Positions 1 to 7,981 of a stretch of DNA of 64,000 bases are shown here, in pieces. The notes beneath the pieces were generated by a model. The model was not told where the DNA came from. It was given only the letters and a program-made list of their open reading frames with translations, and made no database searches. Both the position numbers and the translations under genes were made by a program. Source of the stretch: Palsa-504 sp963819785. GTDB lineage: Bacteria > Actinomycetota > Actinomycetes > Streptosporangiales > Streptosporangiaceae. The stretch is taken from NCBI GenBank assembly GCA_963819785.1, contig CAWFXW010000037.1, forward strand, positions 744,001-808,000. Reading direction: 5' to 3'. How positions within the stretch are numbered: the stretch's first letter is position 1; each line of letters starts with the position of its first letter.

Positions 1-173
1 AGCCGCCGGGCCGCCGCGCCGGTGTCTAGTTCCGCCTCGATGACCACCCGGCCTTCGGCCAGGTGCAGTCCGCCGGCGAATCTGAGCAGCGTGGAGACCT
101 CCGCCTTGCGGCAGCACGGCTTGATCACCGTTACCCGGCTGAGCTCGTCCTTCACCACGCCGGTCATCGCCAT
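1..173 (-). CDS. whiA: WhiA sporulation/cell-division regulator, N-terminus only
   Basis: Partial gene; only the first ~57 codons are inside the window and the rest lies off the left edge. The visible residues (MAMTGVVKDELSRVTV, then CCRKAEVSTLLRFAGG and IEAELDTGAAARR) are the LAGLIDADG-like N-terminal domain of WhiA, a DNA-binding regulator of division genes during actinomycete sporulation and present in most Gram-positive bacteria. I place the start at the ATG 5 bp after yvcK; a second in-frame ATG two codons on is possible. The order uvrC-rapZ-yvcK-whiA is the conserved actinobacterial arrangement (M. tuberculosis Rv1420-Rv1423), which supports the call. Only truncated by the window edge; no sign of damage. 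Confidence 0.93.
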   Translation of the reverse strand, partial: MAMTGVVKDELSRVTVIKPCCRKAEVSTLLRFAGGLHLAEGRVVIEAELDTGAAARR

Positions 174-178
174 CGGCG

Positions 179-1165
179 TCACTCCCCCCCACTTGGCCGG
201 GCCATCGGACTGGCTTGCCGGAAAATCTGCTCGTACGCCCCCGCGAGCAGCTTGGGCTCGTGACGTGGCGTGCCGTCGGCCGCGGCCACGTCGGCCATCA
301 CCAGCCGGGCTCCGAGCATGCTCGCGGCCTTCTCCAGGTCGGCCAGGTTACCTGCTCCCGCGGCTTTGGTGTCCGCGAGGACTACATCCACAGTAAGGGC
401 CGGGGCGTGCGCGGTGAGGACTTCCAGGTGCTTGTGCGGCGAAAAGCCGGCCGTTTCGCCCGGCTGCGGCACGAGGTTGAGTACAACCAGCCGCCGCGCC
501 GCGGTGACGTGCAACGCGGCCGCGAGCTCCGGGACGAGCAGGTGGGGCAGCACGCTGGTGAACCACGAACCAGGGCCGAACACCACCCAGTCGGCGTCGA
601 GCACGGCCCGCACGGCCTCCGGCACGGCGGGCGGGTCGGGCGGCAGCAGCGTGATCGACCGGACCTGGCCCGGGGTCGTGGCGCACGCCGCCTGGCCCCG
701 GACGGTGCTGGCCTGGCCCGGCTGGGCCGGGTCGGCGCCCACCACCTCGGCCACGATGTCCAGAGGCACCGCGGCCATGGGCAGCACCCGGCCACCGGTG
801 CCGAGCAGCCGGCCCACCCAGTCCAGCCCGGCGACCGTGTCGCCGAGCAGGTCCCACAGCGCGACGATCAGCAGGTTGCCCACGGCATGACCGGCCAGGT
901 CGCAGTCCCCGCCGAACCGGTGCTGGACGACCTGGCTCCAGGTGTTGCCCCATTCGTCGTCCCGGCACAGCGCGGCCAGCGCCATCCGCAGGTCCCCGGG
1001 CGGCAGGACGCCGTAGTCGTGCCGCAGCCTGCCGCTCGACCCGCCGTCGTCGGCCACCGTCACGATCGCGGTCAGGTCGTCGGTCACCCGGCGCAGCGCC
1101 CCGAGCGATGCGGCCAGCCCGTGCCCGCCGCCCAGGGCGACGGTCCGTAGCCCGGTCACGGTCAC
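179..1165 (-). CDS. yvcK: YvcK/CofD-like gluconeogenesis factor
   Basis: 328 residues, the usual length for YvcK (uridylate-binding, CofD-like fold). The family is required for growth on gluconeogenic carbon sources and affects cell-wall precursor supply and cell shape. The nucleotide-binding loop ALGGGHGLAASLGAL is at residues 10-24, followed by VTVADDGGSSGRLR and the PGDLRMALAAL region; FGPGSWFTSVLPHLL lies mid-protein. The GTG start is chosen because it overlaps the rapZ stop as GTGA, giving translational coupling, and because residues upstream of it are low-complexity Arg/Gly. whiA follows after 5 bp, so rapZ-yvcK-whiA is one operon. Function beyond the family level is inferred from homology. 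Confidence 0.95.
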   Translation of the reverse strand: MTVTGLRTVALGGGHGLAASLGALRRVTDDLTAIVTVADDGGSSGRLRHDYGVLPPGDLRMALAALCRDDEWGNTWSQVVQHRFGGDCDLAGHAVGNLLIVALWDLLGDTVAGLDWVGRLLGTGGRVLPMAAVPLDIVAEVVGADPAQPGQASTVRGQAACATTPGQVRSITLLPPDPPAVPEAVRAVLDADWVVFGPGSWFTSVLPHLLVPELAAALHVTAARRLVVLNLVPQPGETAGFSPHKHLEVLTAHAPALTVDVVLADTKAAGAGNLADLEKAASMLGARLVMADVAAADGTPRHEPKLLAGAYEQIFRQASPMARPSGGE

Positions 1166-2055
1166 TCCCGCCCCAGATCCCGGTGCACGACCTGGACGTC
1201 CACGCCGGCCAGGGCCGGATCTGCGGCCGCGGCCAGGCACGCCGCCAGCTGGTCGGCGATCGCGACGCTGCGGTGCTTGCCGCCGGTGCAGCCCACGGCC
1301 AAGGTCACGAACCGTTTCCCCTCGCGTTCGTAGCCGGGCAGAACCACCCGCAGCAGCTCGGTATAGTGCCGCAGCAGTTCCTCGGCGCCGGGCTGGGCAA
1401 GCACGTAGTCCCGTACCGGCGTGTCCTGCCCGGTCATCGGGGCGAGCTCGGGGATCCAGTGCGGGTTGGGCAGGAAACGGCAGTCCGCCACCATGTCGGC
1501 GTCGACCGGCAGGCCGTACTTGTAGCCGAACGAGATGAGCGACAGGCGCAGCCCGACCGCGGTCCCCCCGCCGAAGAAGTCCCTGATCCTGGCGCGCAGC
1601 TGGTGGACGTTGAGCCGGGACGTGTCGAGCACCAGGTCCGCGGCGCCGCGCACCTCGCGGAGCAGTTCGCGTTCGGCCACGATGCCGTCGGTGACCCGGC
1701 CGGTGCCCTGCAGCGGATGCGGTCGGCGCTCGCTGTCGAACCGGCGGACCAGCGTGTCGTCGGCCGCCTCCAGGAACACGATGCGCGCGGCCGCGCCGCG
1801 CGCGGCCAGTTCGCTGACGGCCGACTTCAGGTCGGTGCTGAACGCCAGGCTCCGGAAGTCGATGACCGCGGCCATCCGCGACACCGCTCCGTTGGTCCTG
1901 GCCGCCAGGTCGACCATGGTCGGCAGCAGCGTCGGGGGCAGGTTGTCCACCACGTACCAGCCGAGGTCTTCCAGCGCCTTGGCCGCGGTGGACCGGCCCG
2001 CCCCGGACAGCCCGGTGATGATCACGACGTCGGTCTGATCCTCAGTGGTCCGCAT
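1162..2055 (-). CDS. rapZ: RapZ-family RNase adapter / nucleotide-binding protein
   Basis: 297 residues. The Walker A motif GLSGAGRST (residues 14-22) carries Arg where most ATPases have Lys, which is usual for actinobacterial RapZ. It is followed by LEDLGWYVVDNLPP. The C-terminal half has FLPNPHW, DYVLAQPGAEELL and the highly conserved GCTGGKHRSVAIADQLA block, ending in HRDLGRE as in Rv1421. In enterobacteria RapZ adapts RNase E to small RNAs in GlmS control; the actinobacterial role is less clear but it is always linked to yvcK and whiA. The ATG start has an AGGAAG ribosome site about nine bases upstream. The uvrC end and a GC-rich palindromic repeat lie just upstream of the start. Confidence 0.95.
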   Translation of the reverse strand: MRTTEDQTDVVIITGLSGAGRSTAAKALEDLGWYVVDNLPPTLLPTMVDLAARTNGAVSRMAAVIDFRSLAFSTDLKSAVSELAARGAAARIVFLEAADDTLVRRFDSERRPHPLQGTGRVTDGIVAERELLREVRGAADLVLDTSRLNVHQLRARIRDFFGGGTAVGLRLSLISFGYKYGLPVDADMVADCRFLPNPHWIPELAPMTGQDTPVRDYVLAQPGAEELLRHYTELLRVVLPGYEREGKRFVTLAVGCTGGKHRSVAIADQLAACLAAAADPALAGVDVQVVHRDLGRE

Positions 2056-2070
2056 GATGGTCTTCCTGAA

Positions 2071-2140
2071 GGGGGTCAGGGGGGAATGTTTCCCCCCGGG
2101 CGGAGGGGTTTGGGGGGGTTGTCCCCCGGGCCAGCAGAGC
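2071..2140 (+). repeat. GC-rich palindromic repeat, copy 1 (double)
   Basis: Two adjacent units. The second (2105-2140) reads G-run, TTT, seven Gs, TTGT, five Cs, GGG, then CCAGCAGAGC; the first (2071-2100) has the G-run/C-run hairpin without the CCAGC tail. The same pattern recurs at 9865, 28989, 29577 and 60264. Here it overlaps the last ~20 codons of uvrC, supplying its odd Pro/Gly-rich tail, and the gap before rapZ. Each unit can form a six- to seven-pair G:C hairpin with a short loop. Confidence 0.8.
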
Positions 2141-4112
2141 CAAGCGCCGCGGCGATGGTCGCGGCGAGCTTGGGGCCGATGCCGGACACGGCCGCGATCT
2201 CCGCCACGCTCGCGGCGCGGAGCTTGCGCACCGAGCCGAAATGCTTGAGCAGCGTCGCGCGGCGCGCCGGGCCGAGCCCGGGCACGTCGTCGAGCGCGCT
2301 GGCCGTGGCCGCCTTGCTCCGCTTCTGCCGGTGGTAGGTGATGGCGAAGCGGTGCGCCTCGTCCCGGACCCGCTGCAGCAGGTACAGCCCCTCGCTGCTG
2401 CGCGGCAGGATGACCGGGTACTCCTCGTCCGGCAGCCACACCTCTTCCAGGCGCTTGGCCAGCCCGCAGACCGCCACGTCGTCGATGCCGAGTTCGGCCA
2501 GGGCCCGCGCGGCGGCAGCGGCCTGCAGCGGGCCGCCGTCGACCACGACCAGGTTGGGCGGGTAGGCAAATTTTCTCTGCCCGCCCACCCCGCCCGCGTC
2601 CCCTCCCACCCCGCCCGCGTCCCCGGTCACCTCGGCCGGTTCTTCGGCCTCGGGGTCGCCCAGCGTATCGAGTTCGCCGGTCTTCTCGCGCTCAGCCAGG
2701 TACCGGCGGAAGCGGCGCAGGATCACCTCGTGGATGGCGGAGATGTCGTCGGTGCCGTCCAGGCCCTTGATCGCGAACCTGCGGTACTCGCTCTTGCGGG
2801 CCAGGCCGTCCTCGAACACGACCATCGACGCGACCACGTGCGTGCCCTGCAGATTCGACACGTCGTAGCACTCGATCCGCAGCGGCGCGTCGTCCAGGCC
2901 GAGGCCCTCCTGGATCTCGTTCAGCGCCTTGCTCCGGGTGGTCAGGTCACTGGCCCGGCGGGTCTTGTGCAGGGCCAAGGTCTCGGCCGCGTTGCGGGCC
3001 ACGGTCTCGAGCAGGGCCTTCTTGTCGCCGCGCTGCGGGACCCGCAGGCTGACCGGGCCGCCCCGGCGTTCGGCCAGCCACTGGGTCATGGTGGCCGGGT
3101 CCGGCGGCAGTTCCGGCACCAGGATCTCGCGGGGTATGCCGGCGTTGATCGCCTCGGCGCCGGCCGGGGACTCGCCGTAGACCTGGCCGAGGAAGTTCTC
3201 CACCAGGCCGGCCGTGGTCACCTCGTCGACCTTGTCCAGCACCCAGCCGCGCTGGCCGCGGACCCGGCCGCCGCGTACGTAGAACACCTGGACCGCCGCC
3301 TCGAGCTGGTCCTCGGCCAGCGCGATCACGTCGGCGTCCGTGCCGTCGCCGAACACCACCGCCTGCTTCTCAATCGCGCGCTCCAGGGCCCGCAGGTCGT
3401 CACGGAGCCGGGCCGCCCGCTCGAACTCCTCGAGCCGGGCCGCCTCCTTCATCTCGGCCTCCAGGCGCGAGGCGAACCGGCTGGTCTGCCCGGCCATGAA
3501 GTCGCAGAAGTCCTCGGCGAGCGCGCGGTGCTCCTCGGCGCTGATCCGCTTGACGCACGGCGCGGAGCACTTGCCGATGTAGCCGAGCAGGCAGGGCCGG
3601 CCGATCTGGCCCGACCGCTTGAACACCCCGGCCGAGCAGGTCCGGACCGGGAACACCCGCAGCAGGGTGTCCACGGTGTCGCGGATGGCCCAGGCGTGAC
3701 TGTACGGGCCGAAGTACCTGGTGCCCTTCCGCTTGGCCCCGCGCATGACCATGACCCGCGGGTATTCCTCGCCCATGGTGACCGCGAGATACGGATAGCT
3801 CTTGTCGTCCCGGTACCTGATGTTGAACCGGGGATCGAACTCCTTGATCCAGGAGTACTCGAGCTGGAACGCCTCGACCTCGGTGCCGACCACCGTCCAG
3901 TCCACGCCCGCAGCGGTGGTCAGCATGGCCTGGGTGCGCGGGTGCAGGCTGGCGAAGTCGGCGAAGTAGGAGTTCAGCCGCTGGCGGAGGGACTTCGCCT
4001 TCCCGACGTAGATCACCCGGCCCCGCTGGTCACGGAACCGGTAGACCCCAGGAGACTCGGGAATCGCGCCCGGCGCCGGCCGGTAGGCAACGGGTCCGTG
4101 CGGATCTGCCAC
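2076..4112 (-). CDS. uvrC: Excinuclease ABC subunit C
   Basis: 678 residues. UvrC makes both incisions around bulky DNA lesions in nucleotide excision repair, recruited by UvrA-UvrB. N-terminal GIY-YIG nuclease: PESPGVYRFRD and VIYVGKAKSLRQRLNSYF (residues 18-51). Cysteine cluster at CSAGVFKRSGQIGRPCLLG and CSAPC (~160-190). UVR helix pair that contacts UvrB: FASRLEAEMKEAARLEEFE. RNase H-like domain: IECYDVSNLQGTHVVASM and NLVVVDGGPLQ. Tandem HhH at the end: LDDVPGLGPARRATLLKHFG and VSGIGPKLAATIAAALG. A ~16-residue acidic/glycine repeat (TGDAGGVGGDAGGVGG) interrupts the RNase H part. The last ~20 residues are encoded by the GC palindromic repeat and are not part of the normal family C-terminus. 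Divergent from the MMPL gene across 53 bp. Confidence 0.96.
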   Translation of the reverse strand: MADPHGPVAYRPAPGAIPESPGVYRFRDQRGRVIYVGKAKSLRQRLNSYFADFASLHPRTQAMLTTAAGVDWTVVGTEVEAFQLEYSWIKEFDPRFNIRYRDDKSYPYLAVTMGEEYPRVMVMRGAKRKGTRYFGPYSHAWAIRDTVDTLLRVFPVRTCSAGVFKRSGQIGRPCLLGYIGKCSAPCVKRISAEEHRALAEDFCDFMAGQTSRFASRLEAEMKEAARLEEFERAARLRDDLRALERAIEKQAVVFGDGTDADVIALAEDQLEAAVQVFYVRGGRVRGQRGWVLDKVDEVTTAGLVENFLGQVYGESPAGAEAINAGIPREILVPELPPDPATMTQWLAERRGGPVSLRVPQRGDKKALLETVARNAAETLALHKTRRASDLTTRSKALNEIQEGLGLDDAPLRIECYDVSNLQGTHVVASMVVFEDGLARKSEYRRFAIKGLDGTDDISAIHEVILRRFRRYLAEREKTGELDTLGDPEAEEPAEVTGDAGGVGGDAGGVGGQRKFAYPPNLVVVDGGPLQAAAAARALAELGIDDVAVCGLAKRLEEVWLPDEEYPVILPRSSEGLYLLQRVRDEAHRFAITYHRQKRSKAATASALDDVPGLGPARRATLLKHFGSVRKLRAASVAEIAAVSGIGPKLAATIAAALGSAGPGDNPPKPLRPGGNIPP

Positions 4113-4165
4113 GAAGCAACTTTACGCGCCCGGCGGTCTACGTATTCCGCTCCGCGCCGGCCACG

Positions 4166-6805
4166 ATGGCCTTCGTGAGCGCAATCTTCAGCAGGGCCGG
4201 GCGGCTGGCGGTCCGCTTCCGCTGGGTGATCGTGCTGGCCTGGGTGGCAGGCACGGTTGCGGCCATGGCGCTGCTCCCGTCGCTGTCGGACGTGACGCAG
4301 AGCGACAACACCTCGTTCCTGCCAGCCAGCGCGCCCAGCGAGCAGGCGGCCCAGCTGGCCTCACCACTGCAGGGCGCCTCGCTGACCGCGGTGACCGTGG
4401 TGGCCGCCCGCTCCGGCGGAGCCCCTTCCAGTCGGGCACTGACCGGGGCCGACCAGGCGGCGATCGCGCGGCTGTCCGCCGCGCTGGCCCAGGTGGCCAA
4501 GGTGACCGCGGTGCGGGACGCCGGGCAGTCCGCCGACGGTCGCGCCGAGCAGCTGACCGTGCTGGCCGCGCTCGCCCAGTCCGGCGGCCTGGCCACCTCC
4601 CAGCAGGCCAGCCTGGTGGCCAGCCTGCGTGATGTCATCCGGGCCGCGGCGCTGCCGGCCGGGCTGGCGGCGCACACCGCGGGACCGGTGGCGACCCGGG
4701 TGGACACGAACGCGACGTCCGGCAAGACCGGCGGCCAGGTCCAGTGGTTCTCGATCATCTTCGTGGTCGCCCTGCTCATGGCGGTGTTCCGGTCGGCGCT
4801 TGCGCCGCTGATCGCGGTGCTGCCCGCGCTGGTCGTGGTGCTGGTCGCCGAGCGGCTCACCGCCGAGGCCGCGGTTCACGGGCTGGGCGTGTCGCAGATC
4901 GCCTCGCTGCTGCTGATCGTGCTCGTACTCGGCGCGGGTACCGACTACGCGCTGTTCTTGATGTTCCGGGTGCGGGAGGAGATGCGTGCGGGCCTGCCCT
5001 GCCGTGAGGCGATCGTGCTGTCGGTGGCGCGGGTCGGCGAGACGATCACGTTCTCCGCGGGCATCCTCATCGCCGCGCTGCTGTCGCTGGCCACCGCGTC
5101 GTTCAGCCTCTACTCGGGGCTGGCCGCCCCGCTGGCCATCGCGATCGGGCTAATGCTGATCGCCGGGCTCACCCTGCTCCCGGCGCTGCTGGCCATCTTC
5201 GGGCCGGTCGCGTTCTGGCCGTCCTCGGTCCGGCCGGGCGGCGGACGAGCCGGCTGGTGGGGACCGGCGTGTGCCCGGATCGTGCGGCGCCCGGCCGCGA
5301 CGCTGGTCGCCGGGCTGGTCGTCTTCGGCGCGCTCGCGGTGGCCTCGGCGGGCTACCTGGCCTCCGGGTTCGGCGGGGCGGCGACCGCGCCGCGAGGCAG
5401 CGACTCCGCGCTGGGCAACGCCCTGCTGACCGAGCACTTCCCGCAGTCGGCGGCCAACCCGACCGTCATCGTGCTGCGGCTGCGCCAGCCGGTGTGGGCG
5501 GCCGCCGCCGCGGTCGCCGCTGCCGAACGGCAGCTGGCTGGCGATCCGCAGTTCACCGCGGTGTCCGGGCCGTTCGACGCGAACGGGACGACGCTGACCG
5601 CGGCGCAGTACGCCGCGCTGCACGCTGCCTACGGGCCGCCGCGCGCGCTGACCGCCGCGGCACGGGCACCTGTCCCGCCCGCCCAGCTCGCGGCCTACCA
5701 GGCCTACCGGGCCAGCGGCTCGTACGTGAGCGCGGACGGGTACACGGTCTCGTTCGCCGCCTCGCTGGCCGCGGGGTCCCCGGCCACCACGGCGGCCGAG
5801 GAGGCGGTGCCCGCCATCCGCGCCGACGCCGCTCGCGCGGCACAAGCGGCCGGGGCCCTGGCATCCGGCGTCACCGGCCAGGCCGCGTTCACCTACGACG
5901 TGGCGCAACTGTCCGACAGCGACCTACGCACCGTGATCCCGATCGCCATCGCGGTCATTGCCGTGCTGCTCGCGGTCGTGATGCGCAGCCTGGTCGCGCC
6001 GCTGTACCTGATCGTCTCCGTGGTGCTCTCCTACTTCTCGGCCCTCGGGCTGACCGTGCTGGTCTTCGTCAAGGCCGCGGGCCAGCCAGGGCTGACCTTC
6101 ATCCTGCCGTTCTTGCTGTTCATGTTCCTGCTCGCGCTCGGCGAGGACTACAACATCCTGGTCATGACCAGGATCCGGGAGGAGGCGCACCACCTGCCGC
6201 TGCCCGAGGCGGTCAGCCGCGCGCTCAACGTCACCGGCACCACGGTCACCTCGGCCGGGCTGGTGCTGGCCGGGACATTCGGCGTGCTGGCCATCGTGGG
6301 TTCGGGCAGCGCCGGCCAGCAGAACGTCCGGACCATCGTCGACGTCGGCGTCGGCCTCGCGCTCGGCGTGCTGATGGACACCTTCGGTGTCCGGACGCTG
6401 CTTGTCCCGTCGGCCGCGGTGCTGATCGGCCGGTGGAACTGGTGGCCATCCCGGCTGAGCCGACCGCGGCCCGCTGGGACCGGCGCCACCCCGGCGAAAA
6501 CTCCTTTACAGCAAGCTGGTCAACATGGCCTTCACCGCGCGCCGGCTCGAGCAGCTCCGGCCGCGGATCACCGTCGGCGCGCCGCTGGCCCGGCTGGAAG
6601 CCGGGATCGCGTTCGGCGCGCTGCTGCGACGGTTCGGCTCGATCACGTTGGCCGTGCCCCCGTCCGAGCTGCGCTGGCGGCCCAGCTCGCTCATCCACGG
6701 CCTGGAGCGCCTGCCGGTCCGGCTTGGCTAGCGGCGGCTCAGTGGATGACCGCGATGAGGAGCACCGCCACGACCAGCGCGAGGACGAGGCCCTTCGACG
6801 TGTGA
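4166..6805 (+). CDS. MMPL-family RND transporter with out-of-frame C-terminal extension
   Basis: 879 codons; the recognisable protein ends near residue 770. An MMPL transporter: two halves, each with one membrane helix, a large extracytoplasmic loop and five further helices (first helix WVIVLAWVAGTVAAMALLPSL; helix bundles ~190-360 and ~590-760). The diagnostic GAGTDYALFLMFRVREEM (first half) and GEDYNILVMTRIREEAH (second half) carry the Asp-Tyr pairs used for proton relay. The family exports lipids or drugs in actinomycetes; the substrate here is unknown. The natural end should be shortly after LLVPSAAVLIGRWNWWPSRLSR. Beyond ~6480 the reading frame runs through a P450 remnant in the wrong frame, adding ~110 Arg/Ala/Pro-rich residues, so the 3' end was probably reshaped by the same deletion. 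Confidence 0.9.
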   Translation: MAFVSAIFSRAGRLAVRFRWVIVLAWVAGTVAAMALLPSLSDVTQSDNTSFLPASAPSEQAAQLASPLQGASLTAVTVVAARSGGAPSSRALTGADQAAIARLSAALAQVAKVTAVRDAGQSADGRAEQLTVLAALAQSGGLATSQQASLVASLRDVIRAAALPAGLAAHTAGPVATRVDTNATSGKTGGQVQWFSIIFVVALLMAVFRSALAPLIAVLPALVVVLVAERLTAEAAVHGLGVSQIASLLLIVLVLGAGTDYALFLMFRVREEMRAGLPCREAIVLSVARVGETITFSAGILIAALLSLATASFSLYSGLAAPLAIAIGLMLIAGLTLLPALLAIFGPVAFWPSSVRPGGGRAGWWGPACARIVRRPAATLVAGLVVFGALAVASAGYLASGFGGAATAPRGSDSALGNALLTEHFPQSAANPTVIVLRLRQPVWAAAAAVAAAERQLAGDPQFTAVSGPFDANGTTLTAAQYAALHAAYGPPRALTAAARAPVPPAQLAAYQAYRASGSYVSADGYTVSFAASLAAGSPATTAAEEAVPAIRADAARAAQAAGALASGVTGQAAFTYDVAQLSDSDLRTVIPIAIAVIAVLLAVVMRSLVAPLYLIVSVVLSYFSALGLTVLVFVKAAGQPGLTFILPFLLFMFLLALGEDYNILVMTRIREEAHHLPLPEAVSRALNVTGTTVTSAGLVLAGTFGVLAIVGSGSAGQQNVRTIVDVGVGLALGVLMDTFGVRTLLVPSAAVLIGRWNWWPSRLSRPRPAGTGATPAKTPLQQAGQHGLHRAPARAAPAADHRRRAAGPAGSRDRVRRAAATVRLDHVGRAPVRAALAAQLAHPRPGAPAGPAWLAAAQWMTAMRSTATTSARTRPFDV
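6501..6731 (+). pseudogene. Internally deleted cytochrome P450 remnant
   Basis: In the frame beginning at 6501 the translation LLYSKLVNMAFTARRLEQLRPRI matches the conserved P450 stretch around helix C. It joins directly to TVGAPLARLEAGIAFGALL and then AVPPSELRWRPSSLIHGLERLPVRLG, the standard bacterial P450 C-terminus after the haem loop. Everything between is missing, including the I-helix, the ExxR motif and the haem-ligand Cys, so the product cannot bind haem. It overlaps the MMPL gene in another frame. I read this as a P450 gene collapsed by an in-frame deletion of roughly 700-800 bp; that size is inferred from family length (~400 residues). Confidence 0.75.
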
Positions 6806-6951
6806 TGCGACCGCAGCGATTTCAAGGCCGGGATCTCGCCCTTGGCGACTCTCCTGACCTTGCCCAGGTCCTGCCACGACCGGTGCATGAGCTTCCAGTG
6901 CCAGCCCGCGACCACGCCAAACACACCGACGAGGAGAGCAAGCGCGACCAC
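6739..6951 (-). CDS. Small two-helix membrane protein
   Basis: 70 residues from a GTG start. Two hydrophobic helices, VVALALLVGVFGVVAGWHW at the N-terminus and KGLVLALVVAVLLIAVI at the C-terminus, flank a basic segment (KLMHRSWQDLGKVRRVAKGEIPALKSLRSHH). The balanced hairpin topology and a conserved-looking basic loop suggest a real gene rather than noise, but I do not recognise the family. It is divergent from the MBL hydrolase, with 114 bp between the starts that must hold both promoters. A longer frame extends upstream but its added residues are low complexity, so the GTG start is preferred. Confidence 0.6.
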   Translation of the reverse strand: MVALALLVGVFGVVAGWHWKLMHRSWQDLGKVRRVAKGEIPALKSLRSHHTSKGLVLALVVAVLLIAVIH

Positions 6952-7065
6952 GCGACCACCGTACGATGTTCCCCCGCTGAACGATGGCTCACGTGACGCA
7001 CCGGAGGTTCTTATCTGAATCTTTCGATGAAACCTGCCGCGGGCCGGTGATGGTATACCGGTGGC

Positions 7066-7875
7066 GTGCGCCGGCTGACCGAGATCGCTCCCGGAGTTCT
7101 CGTCGCGACCAGCTCGTTCGCCCATACCACGACGACGGTGGTAACAGGGGCCGACGGCGGCTGCCTGCTCATCGACCCCGGCGTCACCGTGGCCGAGCTC
7201 GCCCGGCTGGCGGTGGACCTGCGTGAGCTCGGGCAGCGGCCGGCCGCGGGCTGGTCGACGCACCCGCACTGGGACCACGTGCTGTGGTCACGGGACCTGG
7301 GCCGCGCGCCCCGGTACGCCGCGCCCGCCGCGGTGGCGTTCACCAAGGCCGAACGCGCCGAACTGGCCCGCGAGACGCAGCGGACCGCGCCCGGGCACGA
7401 CTTCTTGCTGCTCGGGCGGCTCATACCGCTGCCGGGAACGGACCCGGGAATGGACCCGGGAATGGACACTGGGGTGGCCATCCCGTGGGACGGGCCGCGA
7501 GCCCAGGTGATCATCCACAACGCGCACGCGCCGGGGCACGGCGCGGTGTTCGTGCCGGGGACCGGCGTGCTGGTGGCCGGCGACATGTGCTCGGATGTGG
7601 AGATACCGCTGCTCGACCTGACCGCGGCGGACGCGCTCGGCGACTACCGTGCGGGCCTGGAGCGGCTGGCGTCGGTGACCGGGGTGCGCCAGGTCGTGCC
7701 GGGCCACGGGCACGTCGGGGACGCCGACGAATTCCAGCGACGGCTCGCGGCGGACGCCGCGTACCTGGACGCCCTGGCCCTCGGCGAGTCCTTCGAGGAC
7801 CCGCGCCTCACCGAAGACTGGCTGCGCGAGGCGCACGAGGACCACCTGCGATACGTCCGCGGTCCTGGCGGGTGA
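7066..7875 (+). CDS. MBL-fold metallo-hydrolase
   Basis: 269 residues from GTG. Metallo-beta-lactamase fold. The metal motif HxHxDH appears as STHPHWDHVLW (residues ~65-75), with later ligands in NAHAPGHGAVFVPG, VAGDMCSD and VVPGHGHVGDADEF. The first His of the motif is displaced by Thr, so the first metal site is HPHWDH-type as in several hydrolase and lactonase groups. The substrate cannot be read from the sequence. A small in-frame triplet repeat (GMDPGMDPGMDTG, ~residues 128-140) marks a local 12-bp duplication. Monocistronic: the strong hairpin just downstream ends this transcript and the convergent boxB operon. Confidence 0.85.
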   Translation: MRRLTEIAPGVLVATSSFAHTTTTVVTGADGGCLLIDPGVTVAELARLAVDLRELGQRPAAGWSTHPHWDHVLWSRDLGRAPRYAAPAAVAFTKAERAELARETQRTAPGHDFLLLGRLIPLPGTDPGMDPGMDTGVAIPWDGPRAQVIIHNAHAPGHGAVFVPGTGVLVAGDMCSDVEIPLLDLTAADALGDYRAGLERLASVTGVRQVVPGHGHVGDADEFQRRLAADAAYLDALALGESFEDPRLTEDWLREAHEDHLRYVRGPGG

Positions 7876-7927
7876 GTATCGGTAGCCGGCGTCATGAGCA
7901 CCGCGCACTAGGCCAGGAGCACGCATC

Positions 7928-7977
7928 ACGGCCCGTTCGGTCAAAAGAATTTCATTCCGAACGGACCGTGGCTTTTT
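7928..7977. terminator. Bidirectional rho-independent-type terminator
   Basis: A 13-bp stem (ACGGCCCGTTCGG at 7928-7940 with CCGAACGGACCGT at 7957-7969, one mismatch) encloses a 16-nt AT-rich loop. It is followed by five Ts at 7973-7977 on the plus strand. It sits between the convergent MBL hydrolase and boxB, so it probably ends both transcripts. Confidence 0.8.
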
Positions 7978-7981
7978 GCGG

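Noticed and set aside
181..190. C8 run at the yvcK end as a member of the palindromic repeat
   Set aside because: There is no paired G-run or CCAGCACAG tail; it encodes the normal end of YvcK.
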